A stretch of 64,000 nt of DNA from Sabethes cyaneus. Its lineage: Eukaryota; Arthropoda; Insecta; Diptera; Culicidae. The position numbers and the translations under genes are program-made. The notes below the pieces were generated by a model. The model made no database searches. It had not been told where the DNA came from and saw only the letters and a program-made list of their open reading frames with translations. The DNA is taken from assembly GCF_943734655.1 (NCBI RefSeq), contig NC_071355.1, positions 210,637,103 through 210,701,102 on the forward strand, given 5' to 3'. Of the stretch, positions 24,640 to 38,210 are shown piece by piece (the first letter of the stretch is position 1; every line of letters starts with the position of its first letter).

Positions 24640-25775
24640 TATAAACGTATAAGGATTGGATTTAGAGTGGAATTGCACTATATAAAAATTGGATTTGAAT
24701 TATATTCGGATTGAAATTGGATTGGATTGGATTGGATTTAGATTAGATTTAGATTTAGATTGGTTTGGATTTGGATTAAATTTGGATTGGATTTGGATAG
24801 GGCATGGATTGGATTCGGATTAGAATTAGATTTAATGTTGTTTTGATTTAGATTAGATTTGGATTGGATTCCAATTGGATTTAGATTCGATTTGAATTGG
24901 ATTTGGATTTGAACCGGATTGGATTTGGATCAGATTTAGATTGGATTTGGGTATAGATTTAGACTTGGATTGGATTTGGAATGTATTTGGATTTGGATTG
25001 GATATTGATTGATGTGGATCAGATTTGAATTGGATTTAGATTGGATTTGGATTGGATTTCAATTGGATTTACATTAGAATTAAATTAGATTTCGATTGGA
25101 TTTTAATTGAATTTGGATAGGATTTAGATTTACGTTTGGATTGGGTTTGGAATGTATTTAGATTGTATTTGGATTGGATTCTGATTGAATTAGGATTTCG
25201 ATTGGATTTGGTTCAGAAGGGTTTGGATTGATGTGGATTAGATTAGGATTGGATTTTAATAGGATTTGGATTGGATTTGGATTGGATTTGAATTGGATGC
25301 TGATTGAATATGCATTTTGATTGGATTTGGAATAGATTTCGATTAGATTTGGATCGGATTTGGATTGGATTTGGATTGATGTGGATTAGATTTGGATTGA
25401 ATTTGAATTGGATTTGGTTTGGATTTGGATTAGATTTGGATTGGATTTTCATTGGATTTGGATTTATGTTTAGATTGGAATTGGAATGTATTTAGATTGG
25501 ATTTGGATTGGATTCTGATTGAATTTAGATTTCGATTGAATCTGGATTAGATTTCGATTGGATTTGGATTGGATTAGGCTTGGATTTTAATTGGATTTGG
25601 ATTTAGGTTTGGATTGGATTTGGATGGGATTCGGATTGAATTTGGATTTCGATTGGATTTTAATTGGATTTGCATTTAGGTTTGAATTGGATTTGGAATG
25701 CATTCAGATTGGATTTGGATTGGATTCTGATTGAATTTGGAAGTCGATTGGAATTGGAATTTAATTGGATTGGGA
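24640..25775. repeat. Degenerate GGATTT/GGATTG array, about 1.1 kb
   Basis: The plus strand is almost entirely GATTTGGATTGGATT-type words with strong G+T bias on one strand. Longer sub-periods appear, such as TTGATGTGGATTAGATTT and TTGGAATGTATTTAGATTGG recurring. The SNPNPNQIQ-like ORFs on the minus strand are artefacts. Confidence 0.95.
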
Positions 25776-26090
25776 CAAGAGGCACAGAAACAAGAGTTGC
25801 TTAAACGCAATATTTCAGATGCATTCGTCATCGGCTTCCGCTACAATGTTCTTGAAGCCCAATTCATATTATTCACATATTTATTACGTGAAATCTTGCG
25901 TTTGCCGAATGTTTTCTCCAATAAATTTATTATGACACCAGGTTGTATCATCTTATTGAAAGTACAGCTCCTTCACATTAAGGGCACTCAATTGATGCAC
26001 CAAAAAGCCGGTCATCATGGCCCTGTAGCAGTCACCATTAAGTGTTACGTTCTGGCCACTTTGATGGATTTCCTAATGAAAGTTTATTAC
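25776..26090 (-). pseudogene. Mariner-type transposase fragment
   Basis: On the minus strand broken frames give YRAMMTGFLVHQLSALNVKE, LYFQ.DDTTCH-like and NLNWASRTL. They match RYRAMI..FL...., FQQDGAT.HT and VNWPPRSCDLTP of mariner-like transposases, including the second catalytic Asp block. Stops are present. It lies between the GGATTT array and the aminopeptidase 3' end. Confidence 0.65.
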
Positions 26091-26184
26091 CACTAGTCGA
26101 TAAATGAAATAGCCATAATGGCACCAGCGCCATGTAAACAACCCTTTAAAATTGAAAACAAATATAAATTTTATTCTAGAAAAA

Positions 26185-29100
26185 TTACAATAGTGAATAA
26201 AGCATGGTACCCAACACCAATGCAAAAAGTAATATGATCCGCGCAGCAAACGCATCACCAGCACTTTCCTGAGGGTCGATGTGGAATGATGCTGTCCAGT
26301 TTGCTATTTTCGGAAGATTATCGTTAGCCCATTTGATGTTTCTTTTGGCTATTTCGTAGACCTCATTCTGAACAAAAAATATGTCTTCAAACGTATGATT
26401 ATGTATGAAGGCGGCATACATTTGCAGCTGTTTCTGTGTACTGATCGCGTACTTTAAATTACTGACAATGTTGTATAAACTACCATATCTAGAAAAGAAA
26501 AGCGGTTAAACCTAAGAACATTGCCTTGCAACACTTTACAAACACTACCTTTTGTGCAGCGTGCTCGAATCATTCGCCAGATTGCGAAGAGCAATCTCTG
26601 TTCCCTTCAGTCCACCTAACATAATATAGTTAAACATCATTATGCGATCCTGTTGGTCGATGGTTTCCGCGTTGGAAAGAGAAATTGACAAGTAATGGAT
26701 AAGTCTCTCCTCATTGGTCGCGCATCCGCATCCGGCCAAAATGTCATTTAATTCTTCAATATTTATACGCTTCTCTTCGAAGTTCCGAACGAGGTAAAAC
26801 ATTCGACGTAACACCATGGCCCAAATGTTGAAGTTGTCGCTTCCCTTCATCGCACCGCAAATCACCGGAGCCCGCATATCCGGTTCAATCGTTTCGAATT
26901 GATCGAACAAACTGACAGCTTCCTGCAAACATTTCGGCACACCTAACTCGCAGGCTCTCCTTCTAACTTCGACACGATACAGTTTGGAAATGTGATCCGT
27001 TTGATGGTTCAATAACATTTTATCATAAATCTTCCCTACAACATTGGTTTGAAACGCCTGATATGAGGCATAGTTATCGTTTCCACGCAAAACACGATCC
27101 AAATTCTTAAATGCTTTCAAGCCTGCTTTCAACGGAACGATGTCCGTTTCATTGGAAAGATACGTGAGAATGTTCAATAATATTTCAACATCCAAAAGAT
27201 TATCTCTGGCCAGATACAGTGCATCATCGATTAACTGAGCACGAGTCAGTCTCGGAATCTTTGAATGATCCTTTTTCAGCTGTGCGACCAACAAGCTCCA
27301 ATTATACGTATCGTAGTTAACTCGATAGTAGCCATTTCGGTTGGGGTTGAACAAAATCCATTCAGAGGAGGATACATCGAGTGTCACCAGTATAAATTTG
27401 TGGTTTGCCCATGGCGGAAACCATTCGAAGCCAGTTGAGCCAAATTCAGAAAGCCAGGGCAGAGGGATATAGAAGGTTTCGACAGGGACAGCAGTGATAT
27501 AAATCTCGTTTGAATAAGTTCTCCGTACTGTAACGATTGGGTAGGAAGGGTTGTTTGTCCAGCTTTTCACGAATTCCCTTATCGGTGGTACCCACATCTG
27601 CCTCTTATCGACGGACCTCTCAAGAACTCTTATGAAATCGTCTTCGGTAGATGTTTTGTAGCTGCGATCTTCCAAATATCGAGGCACAAAATCCCTAAAT
27701 GATGATTCTCCTACTACGAAAGAAATCATCCGAATAATGGAGGCTGCCTTCGAGTAAGCTACAATATCATAAATTTCTTCCAGTTGCCCTAGACTTGACA
27801 CTGGTTTAGACATGGCACGTATTGCTGGAAGTTCGTCATACTCCATTGCCTCGAACTCTTCATTAACTAAAAACTGCTCCATCGGCCTCCATTCCGGATG
27901 TATCTGCTCGAGGATATAACTCTCCAAGTATACGGTGAAGCCCTCGTTTAACCAAACGTAAGACCACCAGTCACACGTAACTTCATTACCAACCCACTGA
28001 TGTATTAATTCGTGTAAAACAATTTTCGTTACAGATTGAAGCTTTTCCGTTGTTTCAAGTCCTTCTCTGAAGGCGATTCTAGAAGTTCTGTGAATCGAGA
28101 TGGATGGTTTAAAAACGCCCATTGTATGACCCGCTCCAGTATACTCACTTGAACGTAATTAACCCCCAGTTCTCCATAGCACCCAGTAAAAAATCATCGA
28201 TAGTTACAATGTCAAGCTTCGACAACTGATACGGGCGTTTGAAAAACTTTGCAAGGTATTCGATAGCAGTTTTTGTGAAATTCAACGCGTATCCCGTCGT
28301 ATTAACTATACCGAGCGGTGCGTGTGCTGCGAACTGCGAATCCAGTCGAAGCTCGCCGTAATCCGACAAGACAAAAGCGAATAAATAGGTCGACATCGGC
28401 GGCGATTGCGCGAAGATGGTCAAACTTACGTTTTCAGGATTGGTCCTGCGGGCGAAAATAATGCGTCAAATGACGTTCAAAGCATTAGAGAGAGAGAGCC
28501 GCTTACAAGTTGGTTCGACTTTCGACGTGCATATTCGACAGCACGTGCAGGTCTGTTGCGTGTTGCACCGAGAGCTTGAACTTTGCTTTGAGGTGAGGCT
28601 CATCATAGCAGGGAAAAATCCTTCTTGCGTAAGCTGCCGCATTGAAAGTTGATCCTATGAATCTAGAAAAAAATACAACATGGCATAAGTAATTTGAGGA
28701 ACAATACGCAACATCGATATGAAGTGTTCAATTAACGTGATACAACCTTTCCTCTGTTGCTTGGTAGTATGAACTCCTGTACAAGCCTTTTAGATCGCCG
28801 GTGATAATTCCAGCAAACTGAATGTTCATGAAATAGGTGCGTGGGTATTCTAGAGGAGACTCCAGGTTGAAGCGCACAATTTCGGATCCATTTTGGTCCC
28901 CCCAGCTAGAAATACCCATTCTTTCTCCATTATGATCAGTCAAAGCAATGTTGGACAATGCCAGATCTTTCGCGTTCAGCGCTAGGACAGTCGTTTGTTG
29001 CACCGCTTCTAGCTCTATCTTCACGGAACCGGAAAACATTGATTCCTCCAAATCCACCGCCAATTCGATATCATATGCAATAGGCTTGGTAGCCTTCGGT

Positions 29101-29195
29101 AAACGAAACTGTTTTTCGGACTGTGCATCCACTGCAGCAATCAAGAGCACCGCTGCAGCACACTTCAACACTATGCACCAGCGCGACGGCTCCAT
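26185..29195 (-). CDS. GPI-anchored M1 aminopeptidase N, five exons
   Basis: This is a zinc metallopeptidase that removes N-terminal residues from peptides, probably on the midgut brush border. The exons I infer (minus strand) are 29195-28747, 28662-28507, 28445-28149, 28087-26549 and 26488-26185. Phases match at every junction and give 914 residues. A signal peptide covers about residues 1-24. GAMENWG lies at 290-296. HELIH is at 326-330, with the third zinc ligand Glu349 after exactly 18 residues. The catalytic Tyr412 lies in YSKAAS, where the family usually has YxKGA. The C terminus is Ser/Ala/Gly-rich and then hydrophobic (ILLFALVLG), typical of a GPI signal. Introns are 60-84 bp; the first donor (AG/GTTGTA) is weak but is the only one that keeps frame. 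A poly(A) signal AATAAA follows the stop by about 10 nt (26175-26170). Insect members of this family are known Bt Cry-toxin receptors. The ERAP1-like C-terminal domain is present. Confidence 0.93.
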
Positions 29196-29450
29196 TGCAA
29201 CCGTTTATTAGTTTGGCAAACAAGTCACTACTACGGCAGTCTAATGGCACTGGCAATGTACCTCTGCTGATGTATTTAATTATCAATTAGTAGCACTGTT
29301 CTAAGCGGCGTCATTTTGTCATTCTGCCACTGATAAGTAAAATCTTTTGTCAAGTTTGTATTGCGGTTCACTTGACAAATTAACAACAATCACTCGAGAA
29401 ACACAAAAAGCCGAACAATCCCACCGCCACCGGTGACACTTATCGATGCC
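29196..29450 (-). promoter_or_regulatory. Upstream region of the aminopeptidase with GATA-type sites
   Basis: The ATG has a good context (GCAATGG). Upstream, two GATA motifs are visible: TGATAA at 29331-29336 (plus orientation) and GATAAG on the minus strand at 29444-29439. A TATA-like TTAAATA lies around 29270-29280. GATA factors commonly drive insect midgut genes, which fits an aminopeptidase N. The link is an inference from short motifs that also occur by chance. Confidence 0.22.
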
Positions 29451-30913
29451 GTTGCACTGATGTTCGAGTCGGCTATCTTCAGCAACAAATGAACACTAGC
29501 CGGCAGGCAGCCGTAATATCGCACGCAGTGTGTGAGTTTGTTTGCGTGATATCACTTACGACACGCGCAAAGATTCCGATTGTTCTGACCGAATGAGGAT
29601 GATTTATCTCGGAACAAGTACTTGAAAAGGCTATTTTGTGCTGCTTCTCTTCCTCCTTGTGTGGGTTTCTTTTCTTACGCGCGAATTATGCGGGTACCGA
29701 CCGACCGACCGACCCGGTCGGAGCGAAATTGATCTTTGCCGAACAGCAAGTGACTGCGTTTGACTGCAATGGATCGTTTTTTTTTTGTTGTTCGTTGCAT
29801 GTAAGGTACAATCAGTTCAATCGAAGTGCATCATTTTTATTACAATTTATTGGGTGTGTGGATACTTGTAAAATAAGTCATAAAAAGTTTAAACATAACC
29901 GTAGAATCGATGGGTTGGTATAAAAGTATGGCAGGATTAAATGAAACAAAATTATCGAAATTTCCAAAACAAAAAAATAACAATAAAATTTATTTCATTT
30001 TCTTGAAATAATTAGAAAGTTCCAAAAGTGATCCTGAACATTTGCAAAAAAATAATATTCTTTTTAATAATCTACACAGCGTTGGAAATATAAGAAAACT
30101 ATTTTCGCAGAGAATAGAATACATACAAATACTCCACGTCCAGCCCTGGACGGGACGTCACGATACGGCTGATTATTAATACCCAATCCACCACCAACAA
30201 GCCTATCAATAAGTTTCATTGTCCTATGGGAACAGGCGTATCTGCATAAATCACACTCAAAAGAAACGAAAATGGGGTTAAATAGGCTCTTCCAAAATAA
30301 GATTCGATTTAATCGTCAGTAACAGTAATCGTCAGTTTATCAGTAACTTCGTCCAAATGTTTTTAGCAAATTATTGAAGTTGAAGAATGCAGCATATTTT
30401 TACATTGAAATCATCTAAAAAATGTCCGATTGTTTTGTTGAATATTACCGCGCGAATAGAAATAAAGCTTTTCTTATTTTGAAAAGCATAAGCACTATTA
30501 GCACAGAAGTAAGAAATGCCAAATTTTATTTGCCCTGATGCCCTCGCCGTTAGGTAAAAGCTAAATTAAATTATAACCGAGATTGAAAAAACTGTTAAAC
30601 TTGACCGCCGAAAAAACCGTCCGTCCACTGTTGTGGTAAAAATCCATCGTTCGTTTCGGTGCGGGGCTACGTGACGTGACTGTTAAGCGTAACATTTAAA
30701 TAGTAGTCTCTTAGATGCTACCAATAAGATGCTTCCGATTGTTCTATATTTTATTCGCGATAAGGCCATCTCTTGAATCCTGCAAAAAAGGTTACTTTGG
30801 GGTACCATCACAGACTAGGTGAAAAAAAACTAAAACGAATACAGTCACCAAAACGAGAAGATTTCTCTTATCTACACATCTACATCGAAGAAGTAATCAT
30901 AAATCATAACCTT
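29451..30913. other. Gene-free stretch upstream of the aminopeptidase
   Basis: Contains a short CGAC-type simple repeat at 29698-29715 and AT-rich sequence. No domain was recognised. Confidence 0.35.
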
Positions 30914-31250
30914 GGGGCTCTGTAGCCGCAAGGTTACCGAGTCTGCTTTGACAAGTGAATGGTCGTGGGTTCGAATCTTAGTAGAATCAGGCCATTCGAT
31001 GTCAAAGTGACTTTAGGATGGGTTTATTCCCAGGCCCCTCATCACCCTTCCTTCATGCTGAGTTCAACATTATCCCGAAGACGCTTCTTATGGTTAGTAT
31101 TCTGGTATGAGGACCTATTGAGGTAATGGTTTTGAACCTCATGAGGACTCACCCGTTCTGACTATACCGAGGCGAAACAGGTTTGGTATAGTAGGACATG
31201 CATCGAAGCAAGGGTAAAACCCTCATAAACATAAACACGCATAAAAAAAA
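30914..31250 (+). repeat. Second tRNA-derived SINE family, near full length
   Basis: The head has TGTAGCCGCAAGGTTACCGA (A-box-like) and GTGGGTTCGAATCTT (B-box-like). The body contains CAGGCCCCTCATCACCCTTC and GACTATACCGAGGCGAAAC, and it ends in CCTCATAAACATAAAC and an A-rich tail. It is distinct from the CTTTG-tailed family. A minus-strand fragment lies at 5305-5405. Confidence 0.75.
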
Positions 31251-31548
31251 TATAAGCTTATCGTTTACTTAATAACGATAAAGCACAGAAATGCAGTGCA
31301 GAATACAGCATACACCCGGGCAACATTACAATAGATCAATAATGTTGCGGACAAAGTGATAAGTCCATACAAAAAAAAAATCATAAAAATCTCAACATTA
31401 AAGATTAAACTTGTTAGGTGAATCTTATAATCTTCAGAGTTTTGCATTTCCCAACAGGCTGGACTCGATTATGTGGAGTCTTCAGTCGTTTTTCACTGTG
31501 ACCGGTGTGTATAAGGTGTCGAGATTTGATATAGGACTTTGGTGCACA

Positions 31549-31600
31549 GCAGGGGCGTAGCCAGAAATTTTTCTTAGGGGGGGGGGTTACAAAAAAAAAC
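31549..31600 (+). mobile_element. Possible DNA-transposon terminus (CAGGGGCGTAGCCAG)
   Basis: CAGGGGCGTAGCCAGAAATT followed by a G run and an A run is a terminus type seen on many animal DNA transposons. The matching opposite end was not found, so the element may be truncated. Confidence 0.35.
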
Positions 31601-31748
31601 ATTCATAGCCTAACCTTGAGGACATTCAGCCCATTAAGCAAATGGGGAATTATTTTCAATCAGCATAAGCTATTTTGGTTTATACTTCGAGTTCTTCATT
31701 TGACAAAAAAATGAAATTGATATAAAAGAAGGTAAATGTTGAAATTGC

Positions 31749-31826
31749 GCCTCCCAGTTGACATAGTGGCACGTTGTATATTCAAATCTTGACTGGGAGA
31801 GACTATTAGAGTCAATAGGATCGAGT
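31749..31826 (+). repeat. SINE head fragment
   Basis: CTCCCAGTTGACATAGTGGC, TATATTCAAATCTTGACTGG and GAGACTATTAGAGTCAATAG match the head and start of the body. The tail is missing; an RTE fragment follows directly. Confidence 0.6.
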
Positions 31827-31829
31827 CCC

Positions 31830-32265
31830 TTCCAGGCGCGGCAAAAGTCGAGACAAGTTGACAGCTCAACCTGCATGCTTTTCAACATCGACCTTGAGAA
31901 GATGATCCGGCGAGCAAAATCGAAACGAGAGACTCAATTTTCAGTGAATGTAGCAAACTTCTTGGCTACGCAGATGACTTTGATATTGTAGGCCGAAACT
32001 TCGCAACGGCGGAGGCCATCTGCGCTAGACTGAAAGCGGAGGCTAGTAGGATTGGGCTAAAAGTAAATGCGTCGCAGAGCAAATACATAATTGGTAGAGG
32101 CTCAAAGAGACGAACGTGCACTTTTCGTGTACGATAATCGTTGGAATCGCTGGTGGCCGGGGTTAACACCAATAAGGAGATCTTGCGACGCATTTAAGAA
32201 GAAAATCGAATCTACTTTGTCGCAAAAGTCACAAAACGCTTCCATCCGCTAGCAAACGATAGCCA
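31830..32265 (+). pseudogene. RTE-type reverse transcriptase fragment with YADD
   Basis: Plus-strand frames give MLFNIDLEKMIRRAK, then after a shift LLGYADDFDIVGRNFATAEA and RLKAEASRIGLKVNASQSKY. YADD is the catalytic box. A frameshift before it and stops after it mark a dead copy. Confidence 0.85.
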
Positions 32266-32269
32266 CCGT

Positions 32270-33650
32270 ACGATGCTGACAAGCATAGCATAGCATAAAT
32301 AGTGATAATTGATGATAAGTGAAAAAGTGCGAATCAGCTATCTTGCTTTCTCCACAATTTCTCAACTTCCCAAACACAGACGACACACACAATCCAGCTA
32401 CTGCTAAACAATCTCCGTTCGTAGGAATATCGCTTATTGGTGAACGTAGAATGATATAAAAGAGAGCAAACAAACATAATTTGACATTGCTGTTTTGAAG
32501 CGCGGTAGTTGGCCTTCACCATTGGTCGGCGATAAGGAAGCAGACAAGACGGAACACGATCAAACGGGACACAAAAGAGTTGGATAGCATCAAAACGATG
32601 AGCCTGCTTTTAGATTTTTGCCAGTGCTGTTAAACCTACGGACTTGTTCTATGGATTTAATGGAATTTTGGATTTAGGAATTTTCTACAAACCTTCTACG
32701 GATCATGTGCTCGATACCACGGTTTTCCATGAACTTAACGATGCAGCGCAGTGAATAATATTTCTTAAAAAACATAGCTTTGTTTTTTAAGAGCCGAAAG
32801 TTAAAAGTTTCTCATAGAGTTCGCCTGAGAAAAAGAAATTAACAGAACAGTACAAAGGCCATGGCTTTTACCTATCGCCAGGACAGGTTCACGTCTACAA
32901 CCCGCATTGCGTTGGCTAAGCTGCGTCGCCATGCGCCTCTGGGTATGCCTCTTCTACGCAGTGTTGAAGAATTCACAGCAGCAAAAAACTCAATGAGATT
33001 TCAAGTACAAGAAATTTCAACCTTGATCACAAGCGCAAAACTCACATATGAATTTCTCTCGCTGTTATACGCGATATCTCTGTTGCTATGCGATGTGAAC
33101 CAAATTCAGCTGTGAGCATTTTGCTTCATTCTTCCACAGCTGGCATTTCATACAACGAACCAGAGAGCAAAAGAGAATCTACCATCAGAGAAAACAGCAG
33201 CAGCGAAAAACGCAGCACACATTCATGAACTAAGATGGCAAACATATTGGCGGAATTTACATTTTTCCTTCGCGGGAATCGACATTTTCTTAACTAGAAA
33301 GTAACAAGCCTAATAATAATTAGATTTAGTTTAACTTTGCGATTTATTTAGAGATTCATTCTCTCACGCTCACTCACAGCTACGCATCGCACGAGAAAAT
33401 GCCTATGCTGTTCAACAAGAAATTTGTATGCATATGTGCATAGCTCCGGGTAGCAGTTGAAGCAAAGCAGAATGTGATCAAGCGGGAAGAAATATGTGTG
33501 AGTTTTGTGCTTCTTGCTATGAAAACAGAAAAACACACGCCTGATTTTTTTCTGCATAGGATCAAACTGACATTATTCACAGTTGATTTTGATTTTTGAT
33601 GAGTTTTGACATTTAGAATTTTTACCATCACTGCTTCTACGTTGTCCCTG
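32270..33650. other. No recognisable gene
   Basis: The ORF at 32861-33115 (plus) and others are short and have no domain. Nothing else was identified. Confidence 0.4.
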
Positions 33651-33654
33651 CGGA

Positions 33655-34300
33655 TTTCAGTCGAGTGCTTCTCTGCTTTTTTTCTTAGCCATTAATGACA
33701 TCGACTATGGATATCCAGTTGTTAAGCCACCAGGCAAAAAGCAAAGCCATGGGTATAAGCGTCCTTAAGAACTTGACCCTTCTTTATCGACAGACTTCGC
33801 ATCCGGTTATTAGAGCACAGAAAAACTAGAGGGCTAGTGTAAACATCCTATAGACTCAATAGCGGCGGCGCCCAGTCGAGATTCGAACCTACGATGAATT
33901 GCTTGTTAGACTAGCATGGTACCCCGCGGGCAAGCCACCAGGCACAAATGATATATCGCAGGTAGCGATTAATAAATAGTTGCGATGTCTCCGCTGAGAA
34001 GCACAACGTTTCGCAGGCATGCAGCAGTACGGATTTAACATTTGAGTTGAAAATTTGGGGTTTCGTATGAGAGTGATCTGGTTCAAGTGCCAAAGCAAAG
34101 GCACCCCTGGCATTCCTGATGCGTTTGGCTATATCAGTCTTGGTAGCACCATCTACTGTTGTCTGGCTACCAAGATATTGAAAGGCGTCCACTTGCTCAA
34201 CTTGTGGTCCCACTACTGTGAAGTTAGTGCGATTGCCAGTATTCACGTTAGTGCGATTGCCAGTATTCACTAACATAGACCATCTGTTGAACAGCAAACG
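33655..34300 (-). pseudogene. RTE-type RT C-terminus interrupted by a SINE
   Basis: On the minus strand: GPQVEQVDAFQYLGSQTTVD, TDIAKRIRNARGAFA, IFNSNVKSVLLHACET and FINRYLRYIICAWWL. After removal of the SINE the frame continues NNWISIVDVI. This is the family order at the RT C terminus. The SINE occupies 33737-33931. Confidence 0.85.
33737..33931 (-). repeat. tRNA-derived SINE with 13-bp TSD
   Basis: AAGCCACCAGGCA occurs at 33724-33736 and again at 33932-33944. On the minus strand the element runs from the tRNA-like head to a CATGGCTTTGCTTTTT tail. It sits inside the RTE coding remnant. Confidence 0.9.
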
Positions 34301-35000
34301 TTCAGAAACACAACAAAAATGCTATGAAAAGATGATTAAAATACGAAGAGAAGACAGCGAAGGAACGGCGAAGAGACGGTATAATGACGAAAAAATGTGA
34401 CGAAAATATACGAAAAAGTTATACAATGATGGCGAAAATACATTAAAAAGTTGACAAAAAGACGACGAAATATGACAAAAATACAGCGGACATAACATGA
34501 GAATACAATGGAAAGACTACGAAAAATAGTGATAAAAAGAAGAAAAAAAAACATATTTAAAATGATAAAAAAGACCATCAAAATGCGTCAAGAAAGTGAT
34601 ACAACACTTTAAGAGACGAACAGATGTCGAATATTCGAGGGAAAAACAACGATACAACATCGAAAAGACCGTGAAAAGATAAGATTTTTGTTGTCTTGAC
34701 AGCAAATATGACGATGAAAAAATTATAAAAGGTGACGAACAGATAAGAAAAATGGCGAAACGACAACAAAAGCTAAAACGAAATAAAATAGATGACAGAA
34801 ACGGTAAAAGCCACTTTATCAAGCGACAATAAATGCCAAAAAGACGTCAAAAACGACAAAAATACGATGAAAAAATGACAAAGACCATCGAAAGCCAATA
34901 AAATCACTACAGAGGAATGGAAAAAAGGCGTTGTCGCCCTACGAGGAAAATACAACCAATAGATGATTGGAAGACAGCAAAATGAGATAACAAAAAGACA
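34300..35000. repeat. A-rich degenerate array (GACGAAAA-type)
   Basis: About 700 bp made of words like GACGAAAAAATG, GACAAAAATAC and AAAAAGACGAC at irregular 10-30 bp spacing, with strong purine bias on the plus strand. The Phe/Ser/Leu-rich minus-strand ORFs are artefacts. Confidence 0.75.
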
Positions 35001-35004
35001 GCAA

Positions 35005-35170
35005 AGTAAAGCCTTGGGTTTGAACGTTTTGAAGACATTAACTCCTCTATCGACAAACTGACGACCCTTTTTATCGACAAATTTTGCAGCCGGCTGTACT
35101 CTAGTACAGAACAATTACGGAGCTAGAGCAATGCTCCTGTTGACTCTAGCAGCACCGCCTACTGCCTACG
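35005..35170 (-). repeat. SINE body and tail fragment, minus strand
   Basis: The reverse complement shows GTGCTGCTAGAGTCAACAGG-like body words, CTCCGTAATTGTTCTGTAC, AGCCGGCTGCAAAATTTGTC and an AAGGCTTTAC tail. A short internal duplication of the TCGACAAA segment is present. The tRNA head is missing. Confidence 0.65.
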
Positions 35171-35732
35171 GTAGTGGTTTTGTTAGTAAAACATTCGGGT
35201 ACCAACCGAAAAAGCGTGGGTGCGAGCCTCACCTGCCAATGAACGCCCCTACATATTGTTAGCCTATATATCGAAATTTTCTAGTTCATCGAGTTTATCA
35301 TTCTTCGCACCAGACACTTCCTAACTCCCAAAAAAGACTCAAATAGCCTCTAAATAGTATCATAACATCTGAAGAATCCAAACCCATCCACTCCATACTG
35401 TGCGAAACGCAAGAAAAGTTCAATTTGCTCAATTCAACATAAAATACATAGTAAAACCTAATTAAACCAATTAAAACTAGCTTAAAGGCCGGGTAATAAA
35501 CTCAAGAAAACATCAATTCATTTAAAAATTTGATGCAATCGATTTCATATCGTGAATAATCCACAAAAGATCCATTCCATCCCCATGACATACACGACAA
35601 TGCTCGACCACATGTCGCAAAAGTCATGAAGAAGCCTTTGGAAACACTCGAGTGGAATATTTTACTGCATCCCGCCGTATTATCCGAATATTGCACCTTC
35701 TCATTACTAGTAGTTTCGATGGATGCAGTACG
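35171..35732. other. No recognisable gene
   Basis: AT-rich noncoding sequence. The short ORF at 35502-35735 (minus) has no domain. Confidence 0.35.
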
Positions 35733-35835
35733 CAAGTAACAATTAGGGTTTTATTACACTCTTATGATGGCATTTACGACCAAAATTGGTCATGAAAACC
35801 GTCATAAGAGTACAATAAAACTCACATTGTTGCCT
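35733..35835. mobile_element. About 103-bp MITE, copy 2
   Basis: Same family as 24284-24387: CAAGTAACAATTAGGGTTTT, the palindrome GACCAAAATTGGTC, and CATAAGAGTACAATAAAAC. The right terminus has diverged (ATTGTTGCCT). Confidence 0.8.
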
Positions 35836-36714
35836 CTAGGTATGATCGCAGGTCACCGGTTCACTTGTATCGAAGAGATCAAAAATTTGCTCAAAACTTA
35901 AATCACCTTAAAAGACAACATATTTTTTCTAGACTGATTTATAAAATTAAATCTGAGTCTGATAATTATGTTTTTGGTAGTAAGCAATGGACTACCAAAA
36001 AATTATTTTGGAATTCAATTGTTATGCAATAACATACTTTTGTGTTCAATTGTGCAATAACATACTTTTTTGACCACTAACTTAGTAATATATATTTAAA
36101 GTCCACGCTTGTGCACCGAATCAAATATAGACATTGAACTAGTCGATCCGCAAAAAGTACCTCATGGCTTCCACAGCTTTTTTCTTCATCTGATTCTACT
36201 CGAACTTTTATAAAACTATCGAGAAAAAGTAACGTCGTCAAACGAGCGCCAAATCCTTCAGGCATAAGCTCTACACAAAGAATCGACCGATCCGTCGACC
36301 GATCCGTGGGTTGTATTGAAGCTGTGAATCTTTTACAACCATTGTTCAGCCATGGCCAAGATTTCTAAAATGCAGTCAAAATAAGGTAAGGAACGAGTTA
36401 AGCAGTGTTACCTATTTTAATCAGTTGAACATAAATGAGCCGAAAATGCACTTTTTTATTCATTTTTTCAAAATCTTTTGATAGGATCATCTTCACAAAT
36501 CACTTAACCATACATTTGATTCACACAAACACAATTTACTGGGTTCTCGACAAGAAATATTATGAATTAAAAATTGTTGTCCAAAAACGTACATTTTTCA
36601 GCTGCTGAAGGCAATCGCCACCTCGCTACTAACGAATCCATCACATTTTCAGCATTGATTACAACCACTCTAAAAGTCAAGCACTCAATTGTCACATACC
36701 ATATTATTCACTAT
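35836..36714. other. No recognisable gene
   Basis: AT-rich. A short direct duplication (AATAACATACTTTTGT / AATAACATACTTTTTT) lies near 36030-36070. Nothing else was identified. Confidence 0.35.

Positions 36715-38210
<1,496 letters not shown>

Noticed and set aside
25243..25495. SNPNPNQIQ-like and WIGFGL-like ORFs
   Set aside because: They are artefacts of the GGATTT array.
34336..35114. Phe-rich membrane-like ORFs on the minus strand
   Set aside because: They are the complement of an A-rich degenerate array and have no membrane-protein features beyond composition.
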